Shown here: piece after piece, positions 11,626 through 22,429 of the stretch
Layout of the letters: each line of letters starts with the position of its first letter
Position numbering within the stretch: position 1 is the first letter of the stretch
Origin: Dichetophora obliterata
Lineage: Eukaryota > Arthropoda > Insecta > Diptera > Sciomyzidae
Direction of reading: 5' to 3'
Assembly: GCA_963920525.1 (NCBI GenBank)
Contig: OY986435.1
Span: forward strand, 270,725,574 to 270,789,573
Length of the DNA: 64,000 bases
Translations under genes and position numbers: made by a program
The notes under the pieces: generated by a model
Told to the model about the DNA's origin: nothing
Databases searched by the model: none
Seen by the model: the letters and a program-made list of their open reading frames with translations, nothing else

Positions 11626-13459
11626 TCGTTTTAATTTTTAGTATAAAAATTATCAAACCATTATTATCCAAGAAATATAAATGGTTTTGATAGAATTTCG
11701 CAGAGTGTGAACAATACAGCACTAAAATATTAAATGAATAAATTGATTAAATAAATAAATGACAAAAAAGATATTATTTAGTTAAAATGAAATTAGTTCC
11801 ACTTCATCATTGCACATCTTGACAAGGAATTTCATATAATCATTCATGTTAAATTTATTCAAAACACATACCCAAACAATAGCTCTCGTGTTGACGGTGC
11901 GTATGAGTGATTTTAATTGAAAATAAGACATCGTTATAAGGGAAAGGAGTTCAGGATGTGTGCAGAATTTTGAACGCGTACGTTGATGAAATCGTTGTTA
12001 ACTTACGCATTTACATAACAAATATTTTATAATAAAACACAAATTAAAAAAAAGAAGAGCATAGTAAATGAGCAGCTAGTTTTAACAACAAGGTCTATCT
12101 ACACACCATACGTAGAAATGTAATTTTTACGACTTTATCAAATTTCACGCGCCACAAAATCACAAAACGGAAAAAATATGTTCAAAAGAATTATACAAAA
12201 ACTGAAAAAGAAAACATAAGAGAAAATAAAAATAGCAGACAGAATGAATAGACGCACAAGCCTACTATAAACGTGCAGACGGAAGGAAGGAAGTAATGAA
12301 TGATTGAATAAAAAAAGGCAAACACGACTTGCGGTTATATTCAGCATTTTTTTTCGTACATATAAATTCTTTGATTTTTTTTTAATAAAACATTTTAAAT
12401 ATGTCTCAAGTAAATGTTGTTACCAGTTTTGTTTTTTCAAGGCCCGTGAGTGGTTACGCGTCTCTGTGTCTGCTTGTTGCTCTAAACGCTATTTGAGCTG
12501 CTGCCAGTTGAATTCAGCCTTGAATTTATGAGTAGCATGCAATGCGGAGAATTTGATGTTGATGTCCTTGCGTTGACACGCAGCTTCATGATGCTTGACA
12601 GTCAATGCGTACGTGCATCATGCAAATACTCGATGATATAGAGGAAGACAGATAGATACTCCTATGCATATGTTAGTTGATATAAATAAAATATATGTTG
12701 CTATGTTTTAATGTTGATGACGACATTGCTGCTATTTGTTGCTGTCTTTGGCACGATGCACAGTGCGTTGAGCTCATAAGAAAAAAGAACAAAAACTTCT
12801 TACTTTTCACGAAGTGGGCTTAAAAATTCTTTTTTTGACATTTCTGAGAGATTATCTTTATGATGAGTCAGATTACACAGTCAACAACCTAAATAAATAC
12901 AGATTTTGACCGGCAGATTCCGGTAAAGGAAATAAAGAATTTTAGGTATATCGTTATTTTGAAAGTCTGAGTGGATTTTAGTATTGGTTTGAAGTTTACA
13001 CTATATTTAGCTAATCGCTAACATTAGAAGTGGAAAACAATGAAGTGTATGCCCTTGGCATAGTTATTGTATTTACAGACCTATAGTGAAAAATGTATTT
13101 GTAGAATATTATAATTCTCTAGCGCCCTTTTTAATAAATCTTTTTTGACCTTTTTAGAAAAATGTTCTTATCTAGAGGTCCAAAAATACGGTGATGTTCT
13201 TGATTTTTTTTTAATAGAAGAAAGTAAATGATTAACTTGAGTTTTTGACGGTTAGATATGGATTCTTAAAGTGTAGGAAAAAAATTTTGTTGTGCTTAAA
13301 AGTGTAAAATGAAGTATCAATAAAAAGAAAAAAAAAAAGATACTCAAACGGTCTCCATCGCAAAGCACATTCATGTCATCTGATAAAAAAAAAACAAATT
13401 TTATAAATTATATCATATTTCCTGGAGCTTGAACTTATTACCAATATATTTATTATTGT
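11626..13459. other. Intergenic, no gene seen
   Basis: No supported coding region or element ends. A slightly GC-richer patch lies at 12420-12780 without recognisable motifs. Confidence 0.4.
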
Positions 13460-13779
13460 AAGTGTCCTCTTATTCCAGGAAATCCACAAACGCTACAAAA
13501 ACACGTGATATATAATCAGATATGAGCGTTTAAAGTTAAAAAACGGCAAAAAGACTTAAGACACGAACTCGATTTAATGTGAATGAGAAAGTGTGATTCT
13601 CAACGCGAATAATTTAACAATTTATTGATAGATTTTTTATTTCTGATTTTATTTTTTACTTTGGTATCAATTCTTTAAAAATAGTTTTGAAGTTTGAAGT
13701 CTATTGTGAATAAATGCTTTAAATATTTAAATTAAAATCATCTGCTTATATATCTATTTCAGTTAGGATTTTTGAAGCG

Positions 13780-14065
13780 TCAGGATTGGTAAATGAGGTA
13801 TCGAATGAAAGTTTTACATGAAGAGGCATGCACTTATTGCTTCGATTTTCGATAAGTGACCTTTGACCTTAAATATGAGCGTTTAAAGCGGATTTTTTTT
13901 AAATAAAATCAATACTAAAAGAGATGGAAGAACATGGTGTAAGAAGGCATCTTAGACTTTGCTAAGATGTACAACAAGCACTCCAGACATTTTTCGCTAT
14001 TTCGTACGGATACCCTTCAATGGTGATGGTAAAATTTAATAAAAAAAAAAAAAAAAAAAAAAAAA
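13780..14065 (-). repeat. Copy of the 27-28 kb dispersed repeat
   Basis: Reverse complement of this stretch matches 27960-28190: the order accatca, gggtatccgtacg, atcttagcaaagtctaagatg, ttcttaca and agcgctcatatt-like words is conserved. It ends in a 26-A run (about 14040-14064). Confidence 0.65.
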
Positions 14066-14217
14066 TAAATTTGAAAAAATTTTGTTATTTTGGCATTAAG
14101 TTTATGGCAATATCTCGAAAAATTTAGCTTTTTCAGAATAACGTATTTTTGTATGAAAAGTCGTTGTTTGCGAAGAATAACGGTTTAAAATTTTTTTTTG
14201 TAATATTTTCTGCGGAT

Positions 14218-15080
14218 AGTATGTTAAAAAAAGACAAAGTTTCGGTAGTGTCGTAAGTATAGACGTAGAATTCCTTTTTATACAGTAGTAAAGAAAAGCT
14301 GGATTTTGTATTTATATTTTTTTCAAAACTATTTTGAAGCATTTCACAAAAAAAATTTTTTTTATACTAATTTTTCGTTTGATATTTTTCATTTTTGTTT
14401 CTTTTTATGTTTGTTTAACTTAAAATTAACTTAAAGTTGTTAATAAAAACAAATAAATATTTCGGAAATATATTAATTATTTATTTTTTATGTAGTAAAG
14501 TGCATATATTACGTATATTTAAAAGTAATTTAAAATTTAAACTTTAGTTAACAAATAAAAATAACAAGGAAAGAATAAAATGCATAAATAAATAATTCGA
14601 ATTTATTATGAAATTGAAAAATAGAGGTTTTCAAAGCACAACGCATGCTTAGTAATGCATGCGCAAACCTGCGAAGTAGTAATACATACTAGCTTTATAG
14701 CTGCACGCTTCTGTGTTCTTAATTGTATTTATCTTGCTAAAAATAAACAAAACCAATAACAAACGACAAAAACGAAAGCAACTAATGAGCATTTATATAT
14801 GTATTTATATTTTACCTACACATTTATAAGAATAACAAAAGCAGCACAATAACAAACGACACAATTGCAAACCACACCAACAACCAAACCAACAACCAAA
14901 CCTACAGCATAAACAGCTAAGAAGTGATAAAACCCTAAGTTTAATATTCAATTTATTCTCTGTACGATGAATATTAAAGGGTGTAGGTGTACCCCAAAGT
15001 GTCAACTGAAATTCTTAAATGTGCTTAAAAAAATTTGTGAAATGACCCCCATACAAACTGCGCTGTAAGACGTAGTTCTT
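14218..15080 (+). repeat. Right inverted copy (863 bp)
   Basis: Uninterrupted partner of 7619-8030 plus 9935-10399. Ends: aaaaaaagacaaagtttcgg at 14226 and caaactgcgctgtaagacgt at 15055. Either two insertions of one element in opposite orientation, or long terminal inverted repeats of a ~7.5-kb composite. No flanking duplication was convincing. Confidence 0.7.
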
Positions 15081-15087
15081 TGTCGGC

Positions 15088-15162
15088 CTTTGTAGTCTGA
15101 TGGAGAGTGCGCGAGACTATCAACCCAAAGGTCCCTGGTTCGAATCCAGGCTCGGGCATGGT
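15088..15162 (+). pseudogene. tRNA-like sequence, probable SINE head
   Basis: A-box-like tagtctgatgg (15099) and a perfect B box ggttcgaatcc (15138) with a 5-bp T stem (cctgg/ccagg) and an acceptor 3' side ctcgggc. The anticodon stem does not pair and the acceptor is only about 5/7 paired. It is therefore not a functional tRNA gene by eye. The following ~130 bases (tctcttcactttctttg...) could be a SINE body. Pol III promoter elements appear intact. Confidence 0.55.
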
Positions 15163-15479
15163 TCTCTTCACTTTCTTTGTTCTTTCCTACATTTTCCAAG
15201 AACTATGGAAAACTAAAAATCCTCAAATAAATTGTGGAAAATGTGGAATTAAAGGACAGGAACACAACTAAGGGCATGATAATAGCCTCGGTTAAAAAAA
15301 TTAAAACTGTCTTTTACGGTTGTTTCGCCTAATCAATAATTCACGTTTGGTTCCAATCAATTCCTCTAAATAATCTATCCCTTTCCTTTCAGGTCAAACC
15401 TTGTTTGAATAAGGGGCATGCCTTGGTTCTTTATTCTTTTTTTAATTGTATGTCAAAAATTTATTATTTCCGCTACTAA

Positions 15480-16118
15480 CCCATTTTCTGCCGCGCTGCA
15501 AAAATTGTTGAATTTTTTTATATAAAGTATATTTCTAGAGTAATTAGTGTCTCCTGATTCCAAATCAGTCATCGAAAAATTTTAAATCTCATCTTTTTTT
15601 TCGTTTTGTCAAAAAATCAAATGTTCTGTTAATCGAACGTTGGCGCCTATCCCATTTCTATTTCCGTGTTAACACAATAGAAATGGGTCAGACGCTGTCG
15701 TTTGCTACTAAAATTTGACATAACGTATTTGTATGGGATTTTATGGTATGGAATAAGCAAAAACGTTCTACTAATGCATAATTTGACTAAATTTGACTCA
15801 TTTGTGTCGTCCAGGTGTTACCAGTTCTTGATTTTTTTAATGTTAGAGATAGCTTTGTTTTTTGGTTAAAAGACCTCATCATTACTTTATTTTTTTAACT
15901 ACACATATATATTTAATATTATTTACAAGAAAGGTCTATTGGCAAGGTATTTTTTAACCATATATGGTGATGGTAAATACTATTTTCAAATAGCCAATGA
16001 TACGAAGTAATATATGATATAAACGATCTTCCTGATATTATTTACCTTCATAGTTAAAAAAATAATTGAATATGAACAAATTATACGTTCGGTTAATCGA
16101 ACACCGGCTGGCAATGGG
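15480..16118. mobile_element. piggyBac-type non-autonomous element
   Basis: Ends are CCCATTTTCTGCCGCGCTG (left) and, reading inward from the right, CCCATTGCCAGCCGGTG. Flanks are CTAA (15476-15479, one change from TTAA) and TTAA (16119-16122). Subterminal gttaatcgaac (15628) and ggttaatcgaaca (16091) are inverted partners. TTAA targets and CCC-starting ends are characteristic of piggyBac. There is no transposase inside, so it is a 639-bp non-autonomous copy. Confidence 0.7.
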
Positions 16119-16122
16119 TTAA

Positions 16123-16283
16123 AACATCAAAATTATTTTGATATTTGGAAAACTGTAGATTTTCTCAACGCAACACACTTTCTTTAAGCTAGGCTATCGC
16201 CTTAGAATGAGAAAAAAATTATAGCAATTTCAAGTTTTGATTTTGCAAGCAAATATCTCAGCCATTTTCCAATTGATTTTCAT
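16123..16283 (-). repeat. Host repeat of the LINE, left part
   Basis: Contains gattttctcaacg, tcgccttagaatgagaaa, tttcaagttttgattttgcaagcaaatatctc and agccattttccaattgattttcat. This is the reverse complement of 27614-27760. It continues after the LINE at 18226. Confidence 0.7.
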
Positions 16284-17954
16284 TATGATGGTGAAGGAAT
16301 GTTCCTCTATTAAAAGGGTGGTGATTAACGATCAAATCTTCGAAAGCGAAGTAGATATCGCGAACAATTTAAATAAATACTTTGTGGATAGTATATCAGA
16401 TATAAGTAACAACATAGAGTTTGTTAGCAGACAATTTATTTCAGCAAATCCTTCAAACATGATGTTTAAGTTTAGCAGAGTTAGATCGAATGATATCGAA
16501 GTTTTAGTTCGTAAGTTCAAATCTAAGATAGGCGGGAAAAAATTACTATCGGAAGGGGTTATAAAAGATATTATGCCGTATATGGGTTACTTTTATGCGC
16601 AAATAATAAATGAAAGCTTTAGTAGTGGCATAGTTCCAAAAATATGGAAAATTTCAACTATCGTGCCAATCGAGAAGGTAAAAAACACTTTAAAAGCAGA
16701 AGAGTTTCGACCAATAAATACGTTGCCCTGCGATGAAAAAATTTTAGAAACTGTTGTAAAAATTCAGCTAGTAAAATATTTAGATACAAATAAGATTCTT
16801 ATACCTGAACAGTCAGGATTTAGACAAAAACACTCTTGCGAAACTGCACTTAACATGGTTTTAGCTGAATGGAAAGAATGTTTGAACAATAAAAATTCGA
16901 TAATAGCAGTGTTCATCGATCTAAAAAGAGCATTTGAAACGATTGATAGACAAATTCTATTAGATAAGTTAACAGCCATGGGTATTAGGGACGTCGAGTT
17001 AGCCTAGTTTAACAGTTTTTTAATGAATCGTATGCAATGTACAATTATTGGACAGCAAAGGTCAGAAATATTAGAGGTAAACATAGGCTTGCCACAAGGA
17101 ACAGTTCTGGCTCCTATTCTATTTAACATATATCATATCATATCATATATCATATAAGTGGTAATAATGAACATGACATAATGGAAAAACTTCAATCTGA
17201 TTTAGATGCCGTTTATTTGTGGCTTCGTGCAAATAAACTCAAAATTAATACTGATAAAACCAAATATATGATTATATCAAGAAAGAAAATCGAAAATTTT
17301 GGAAGCTTGGCAATCAATAATAAAACTATTGAAAGAGTCAACAAAATAAAATATTTAGGTATACAAATTGATGATAAATTGAAATTTAATGACCACATTG
17401 ATTACACAATCAACAAAATTGCAAAAAAATTATGGTTTATAAAAAGAACATGTAAAAATTTAAGTAAAATCTACAAGGCAACAGTGTATAGATCTATAGT
17501 TGAACCTCACTTTCTATATTGTCCAACAATATTTTATATTATGAAAGACTTTCAAATTGCTAAGCTTCAGAAAATGCAAAATAAAGCAATGCGATTTATA
17601 TTAAACAAGCCTTACGACACCTCAATAAATGAAATGCTGCAAAGTTTAAATTGGCTAAGCATTAAACAACAGATATTTTTTCAAGCAATGATGTTTATTT
17701 ACAAGATAACTAATAGTTTTTTGCCGGATTATTTAAAAACTAATATTAAATTTAACTACGAGGTACACGGAATTAATAGTAGAAACAGAAATCATTTTAA
17801 ATTACCTCTCTATAGAACAGAGTCTGAAAAAAATAGTCTTTTTTATAAAGGGTTGAAATGCTTCAATGAATTACCTGAAAACATAAAAAGCTGTGATATC
17901 AATGTGTTTAAAACTAAACTGTATGAGTACACCAAATCGTTACAAATAAGATAG
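16284..17954 (+). pseudogene. Reverse transcriptase pseudogene lacking the FADD box
   Basis: Part 1 (to 17007) gives ANNLNKYFVDS-like linker, EFRPINTLPCDEKI, EQSGFRQKHSCETALN and motif A AVFIDLKRAFETID (16900-16945). A TAG follows ...RDVELA. The same frame resumes with FNSFLMNRMQC and motif B' GLPQGTVLAPILFNIY (17089-17137). The sequence then runs into a TATCATATCA microsatellite (17128-17156) exactly where the catalytic FADD motif should be. Part 2 (17181-17954, different frame) gives the thumb and C-terminal domain (LWLRANKLKINTDKTKYMI; KYLGIQIDDKLKFNDHIDY) and ends TAG. With one nonsense codon, a frame change and no catalytic aspartate pair, it cannot encode active RT. CR1/L2/Crack-like affiliation is by motif style; the jockey clade proper is the alternative. 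Confidence 0.8.
17128..17156 (+). repeat. TATCA microsatellite replacing RT motif C
   Basis: Short tatcatatcatatca run joining motif B' to the post-catalytic sequence SGNNEHDIMEKLQ (readable from 17157). About 15-20 codons including FADD are absent. Confidence 0.75.
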
Positions 17955-18225
17955 ATGTTTGTTCTGCGTTTCAAATAAGATAGATGTTTGTTTTGTGATA
18001 CATGTTTCAATAAATTACATGGTTCAATAAACTAAATGTTAAATATAAGATAGATGTTGTTTTTCTGTGATACATTTCTGAATATTTTAACTTATTTAAA
18101 TATTTTTATATATTCACTTAGTTATAAGTTTGAAATTTGTTATTGTTTTTTAATGAAAAATTCCTTAAATTGTTATGAATTAGGCTCATGAAAGCCGTAA
18201 TAATAATAATAAATAAATAAAAATA

Positions 18226-18310
18226 AAGCTTTTTTTGTCTGAAAGTTAAATTAAATAACTTTGAAAAAAATAAGAAAACATTTTTATACAATTTTTAGAG
18301 AATGTTGAAC
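18226..18310 (-). repeat. Host repeat of the LINE, right part
   Basis: ctttttttgtctgaaagttaaattaaat corresponds to the reverse complement of 27578-27612 (ttaatttattgatctttcagcc), so the LINE sits inside this repeat. Confidence 0.55.
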
Positions 18311-18738
18311 GCATATTCAACGAATTTTGAACACAAGTTAAACGAATCGCTGAAGCATACACCGGTTGAACAATTAACTAATGTTTAAAAGTTCCTTTGA
18401 TAGCAGCGGCGTCAATTGGGTAGGGCTAGGGGGGAATTGGTCCCCCCAAGGATCTGACACTATTATTCAATAAATCGATTCAATAAAATCATCAAATCGT
18501 GGTAGAATTACACACTGAAAAATTTCAATGCACTGTTATTTTGTAAATTCGTCTAGTTTTTACCAACTCTTAATTAAAAAAAATTGAATTATATAATTAT
18601 TATGCTACATATTATTTAGGCCCAACTAAAGTATAGATCACTACAATATTCAAACCGTTATCGTTTTTTGTGTCATGGACTAGAGCGCCACCGATACGAA
18701 AGGCAATGGCATTTCTTCTAATCTTCTGATTAAATCAG

Positions 18739-18866
18739 TTTTATAAACAAAACACGATCGTTCTTCCAAAAGAACCGTTGCCGCGTATTTTGACACAATT
18801 CTTTCGTACTATAAGCTGCGTGGCATCACCGCTTTTAGAAGAACAATTGTGTTTTGTTTATAAGAC
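18739..18866. repeat. 34-bp-arm hairpin
   Basis: ttataaacaaaacacgatcgttcttccaaaag-type arm at 18739-18772 pairs with cttttagaagaacaattgtgttttgtttataag at 18832-18866. A small palindromic insertion inside the hAT relic. Confidence 0.65.
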
Positions 18867-19910
18867 ATTCGTATCTGAGCCAGAGGAAACCAACGATTTT
18901 ATTTTTTAGAGTTCCTCAAGAGTTCACAGTGCAGTATTTAACATTCAAATTTCAGTAAAAAAGCAACAATTGTGTACTCATAATTTTCAGTTCAAAACCT
19001 TCTTTCTGCCTACGTCGAAATTGTTTTCTGCATTGGGTCGTGAACATTAATTGTCTGTTGCTTGGAAGTGTTTGGATGAAAGAGAAGTTCTCTCAAATTC
19101 CAGTTTTTTATTTTACTAGCAGAGTAGCCAATGTAGCTCTAAAGCTTAAGGAATCATTGGTAATGTCAACAATTGGCCAACGCAGTATACTACCACTGAA
19201 ATTTGATGAAAGAAAACATGCGTAAGATCTACTTCAAAGTCGTTGACAAATTTTTATCAGAGTATGAAAAGCGATTTCAAGACAATACAGAGCTAATGAA
19301 TATCGGTCATTCCATGTCAAATCGGACGCTTTTCGAAGCTCACATTTCTGCAAAAATTTGGTACTTTGCACGTGGATAGTAATTTAAAAAAGAAAAATAT
19401 TTGCATATTTTTTTTATAATTTTGATTTTTTTTTGCAGTTATACACAGTGAAAAATTATAAAGAAAAACAAAAATTGTCATTTGGGCATGTACTCAAACA
19501 ACTAAATGTTCTAAACCGTTAGTCCTACAAAAAAAAATTTAAGAAATATTTTCAAGAATTCAAGAAATATCTTGAATTGCTCTTTATTGTAATGTCCTTT
19601 TTTAAAAACTCTTTCGAGAAATATTTTAAATTTTTTACCACTGAAAATTTCATTCCCATTTTTCAAGGTCAGCACCACTATATATTTGGCACTTTGAAAA
19701 TATTATTGTATTGATGCATTCATTCTTAATGCATTCTCAAAATTTGATGTTGGAGAATCAATGTTTACTATTTTTAATGAAATTTTCAAAAACTGACTAC
19801 ACAATTTTTAAGTACAAAAAACTTGTAAGATACCACAACAAAGAGCAACTCAAGATCTTTAAAATATGTCTGAAATATTTTGTTGTAGGACTAACGGTTT
19901 AGAAGATATA

Positions 19911-21000
19911 AAGGGTCCGCCAAATAACTTTTTTTTAAAAAAAAATTCTATAAAAAAAACTACTAGATATTTTCTCAAATTTCTTTTTTTATTTGAAAGT
20001 ACAATCCTTCCGGTTAATAATGGAAAATAATTTCATTCAAATGGCTGCCTCAACTGGCCATGCAGTAGCCTACACGATCGGTCCAATTTTTTAGCACATT
20101 ATCGATTGTGTGCAGCTGTATTTTCATTCGTCAATTGTCTCTGGCTTGTCGGCGTAACACTTATCTTTGAGGGCACTCCACAAATAATAGTCCAGCGTTG
20201 TCAAATCGCAGCTCCGAGGTGGCCAAACGACATCAGCTCTGCGGCTGATAATGCGATCTTCAAAAACAGGGTGCAAAACATCGAGTGTAGCTTCGACTGT
20301 GTGGCACGTAGCGCCGTCCTGTTGAAACCAAATCCGCACCAAACAGTGACTCGTTTTGGGTGCAGCGGCTTTTCAATGTATACGTGCGGGTTTTCTATGC
20401 CCCAAATGCGACAAATTTGCTTGTTTACATACCCGTCAAGATCAAAATGAGCTTCATCTGAAAAGATGATTTTTTTGGCAAAATCGGCATCTTCTGTAAG
20501 TCGATCGCAGGCCCACTTAGCGAAGCGAAAATGCATTGGATGGTCAGTTGGCTTCAACTTCTGAACCAATTGGACTTTGTCTCCGAAATGTTCAATTGTT
20601 GAGAACGACGGTGAATTGATGTTGATGGCGCTTCACGCACACTTTCTGCCACAGCAGCAATATTCTCGGGTGTACGCACTGCTTTTATCTTTTCACGCTT
20701 TGGTTTATCGATGAGGATGCCTGTTTCTTTCACTTTTTTCACAAGATAACGAACATACAGAGCTGACGGTGCTTCTCTTCTTCCAAAATCCGTACGCAAT
20801 TTTCGCACACATTCTGCAACATTACCATGATTTTCAAAGTAATGTCGCAATATTTCCCAGAGTTGTTCAAGCGTATACACAACCATATTCGTTTAGTGGA
20901 AGGATAAAACTAATTATCTGTCGAATCAGACATGAGCTAAGTGCTGCCATTCACGAAATAAACACTAGTTGAAAAAAAAAACGTTAGATGGCGGACCCGT
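19911..21000 (-). mobile_element. mariner-like transposon (1,090 bp)
   Basis: TIRs AAGGGTCCGCCAAATAAC (left) and ACGGGTCCGCCATCTAACG (right, read inward), with TA at 19909-19910 and 21001-21002. It lies within the right arm of the foldback element: deleting it rejoins the arm text ...agaagata/TA/gttgtttgag, matching the left arm's complement. It encodes the transposase relic below. Confidence 0.85.
20014..20886 (-). pseudogene. mariner-like (DDE, IS630/Tc1 superfamily) transposase, internally deleted
   Basis: Starts MVVYTLEQLWEILRHYFENHG (helix-turn-helix region). After AESVREAPSTSIHRR and QQLNISET a short deletion joins to VQKLKPTDHP. First catalytic aspartate: IIFSDEAHFDLDGYVN. After KRVTVWCGF a larger deletion (roughly 60-70 codons by family comparison) and frame change precede IWFQQDGATCHTVEATLDVL (second D) and WPPRSCDLTTLDYYLW (third D). 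It ends ...LNEIIFHY before a stop at 20014-20016, with a further frame change near 20105. All three catalytic positions survive, but the frame does not. It would cut and paste elements carrying GGGTCCGCC ends; this copy is dead. The same family is represented at 50.8 kb. Confidence 0.85.
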
Positions 21001-21559
21001 TAGTTGTTTGAGTACATGCCCAAATGACAATTTTTGTTTTTATTTATAATTTTTCACTGACTATAACTGCAAAAACAAAAATAAAAAGTTATAAAAAAGA
21101 ATGCAAATATTTTTGTTTTTAAAGTTCTATCGACGTGTAAAATTTTAAAAAAATCGGAATCGTCAAAATTAGTTTTTGGACAAAAGCGTCCGATTTGACA
21201 TGGAATGACCGGATATATTAGAAACATTTGATCCTGATTCGGAAAGATTTTTGTCCGAAGATTCAATAATACAATTTTTTAAACTGTATTCCACCCATGT
21301 TGATGAAATTGTTGTCAGGAGCCAATTGAGTTCGGCGAGAGAATATATGAAACAAAATAATACAAAATCAATTATAGATATGGTACAGAGTTTAGAAAAA
21401 ATGCCAATAGCTTTCTCACAAATAAAACAATTGTTGTATATTGTTTAGACACTGCCAGTGAATACCGCATCCAACGAAAGATTTTTCTCCACTTTGAAGA
21501 GAGTGAAGTCGTATTTTCGTACAACAATGGGAGATGACAGCTTAAGCCACCTCATGACC

Positions 21560-21604
21560 TCTCGTAACCGGAGAGGTACGCGATCGATTCCTGGTGAGGA
21601 CAAT
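21560..21604 (+). pseudogene. tRNA-like 3' half fused to hAT relic
   Basis: ctctcgtaaccggagagg is followed by gatcgattc, which fits the Pol III B-box consensus GWTCRANNC, then a T-rich tract. No A box lies upstream. Possibly the 3' part of a SINE; weak. Confidence 0.3.
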
Positions 21605-21740
21605 TTTTTTTTTAAGATTGAAAGTAAAAGTTATTATGTCTTTTTTTATGACTATGAGCTTAATGACCTTATTAATTTAATTGATAAATTCGTTAAATTT
21701 GTTTGCATTGTCATAAAATGTAAACAGTAAACAGTGCAAA

Positions 21741-22000
21741 ACAATACAATTACTGCTTTTGACTGCTTGGGGCATTATCGGCGATAATATGACTAAACAG
21801 CACGGATGTTTCTTTTGCCAGCACTGGATGACTTACCTGAGTTGCAAACCAAACTCTTACTTGCGAGTGCTGCCACAAACTAAAACAAATAGCAAAACTA
21901 AAACATCTCTAGAGCCGTGGCGAACAAAATAGTTCAACGAGATGAACCAGCTACTGAAGAAGTTCATCTCTTTGTTAGTGTTCTGCGTGTTATTTAGAAA
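21741..22000 (+). repeat. Dispersed repeat, inverted partner of 45736-45975
   Basis: Shares with the reverse complement of 45736-45975: ctgcttttgactgcttgggg, gatgtttcttttgcca, ctcttacttgcgagtgctgcc and gttcaacgagatgaac. A short palindromic word (gttcatctcgttgaac type) sits near one end. Confidence 0.75.
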
Positions 22001-22429
22001 CTTTTTGGTTTAACCTTTAAAAAAGGTGTATGGAAAAAAGTGTCGTTTTTGAGATTTCACTCCAGCCAAATCTTTTTGCTTCATTAAACCCCCTCCTCCC
22101 TCCTTATGAAATACCTCTATACGGCGTTGACTCTTGTATATTTAAAATAAATTTGGGTGTGAAATTAATCATGCTAACATTATATCGTCGTTGAGCGTGC
22201 AATGCCGCGTATATTGCAAAAAGGCCAAAATTAATTTTATTTCAATTTTGATCAGTTGAAAATCTATTCAAAGTTTAAAATAGAATCTAGTTATGTCTAA
22301 TTTTGGCGTTTTAGGGTCACACTGGCTCACTAGTATACCTATATAAGTGACCTATCACGTAAAGACTCCGAATTAATTTTTATGAAATTTTCAAGAAAAC
22401 GATAGCAGATTTTTTAAAGTGTACTCCGA

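Larger units (their letters stand above)
16284..18225 (+). mobile_element. 5'-truncated CR1/jockey-type non-LTR retrotransposon
   Basis: Bounded by two halves of an older repeat. It has RT coding sequence and ends with a (TAA)n/(AAAT)n tail at 18199-18225 (gtaataataataataaataa), typical of CR1/L2-type 3' ends. The endonuclease region is missing (5' truncation). Confidence 0.75.
19303..21213. mobile_element. Long-TIR foldback element inside hAT (~0.82 kb without its own insert)
   Basis: Ends tcggtcattccatgtcaaat / rc(gtccgatttgacatggaatgaccgga) with TA on both sides (19301-19302, 21214-21215). Inverted homology continues inward for over 300 bp: gtcatttgggcatgtactc (19477) against 21010-21030; taaaccgttagtcctacaa (19512) against 19879-19900; ttgaattgctctttattgt (19571) against 19837-19857. 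The element is thus nearly all palindrome. The TA target suggests a Tc1/mariner-mobilised MITE. No ORF of its own. Confidence 0.85.
19218..21590 (+). pseudogene. hAT transposase, C-terminal part, interrupted
   Basis: MRKIYFKVVDKFLSEYEKRF...DNTELMN is readable to 19302, and ILETFDPDSERFLSEDS resumes at 21214. Removing the insert and one TA restores the frame exactly. The hAT dimerisation signature follows: TLPVNTASNERFFSTLKRVK (21449-21508) then FRTTMGDDSLSHLM. One in-frame TAG (21446-21448) stands just before the dimerisation block, where family members usually carry a hydrophobic residue. The sequence after SHLM does not continue the family and contains a tRNA-like 3' half. Upstream coding sequence is decayed. 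It resembles the ZMYM1-like branch of hAT; that placement is from motif memory. Confidence 0.8.
18405..22133 (+). mobile_element. hAT-family transposon relic (approximate ends)
   Basis: Contains hAT C-terminal coding sequence (see 19218-21590). Left end candidate is cagcggcgtcaattgggtag (18405). Right end candidate read inward is caacgccgtatagagg (about 22133 leftward), sharing CA.CG.CGT. I see no matching 8-bp duplication, so the ends are tentative. Confidence 0.45.

Noticed and set aside
15088..15162. Functional tRNA gene
   Set aside because: Anticodon stem is unpaired and acceptor stem imperfect despite a perfect B box.
20106..20450. 114-codon plus-strand ORF
   Set aside because: Antisense shadow of the mariner-like transposase on the minus strand.
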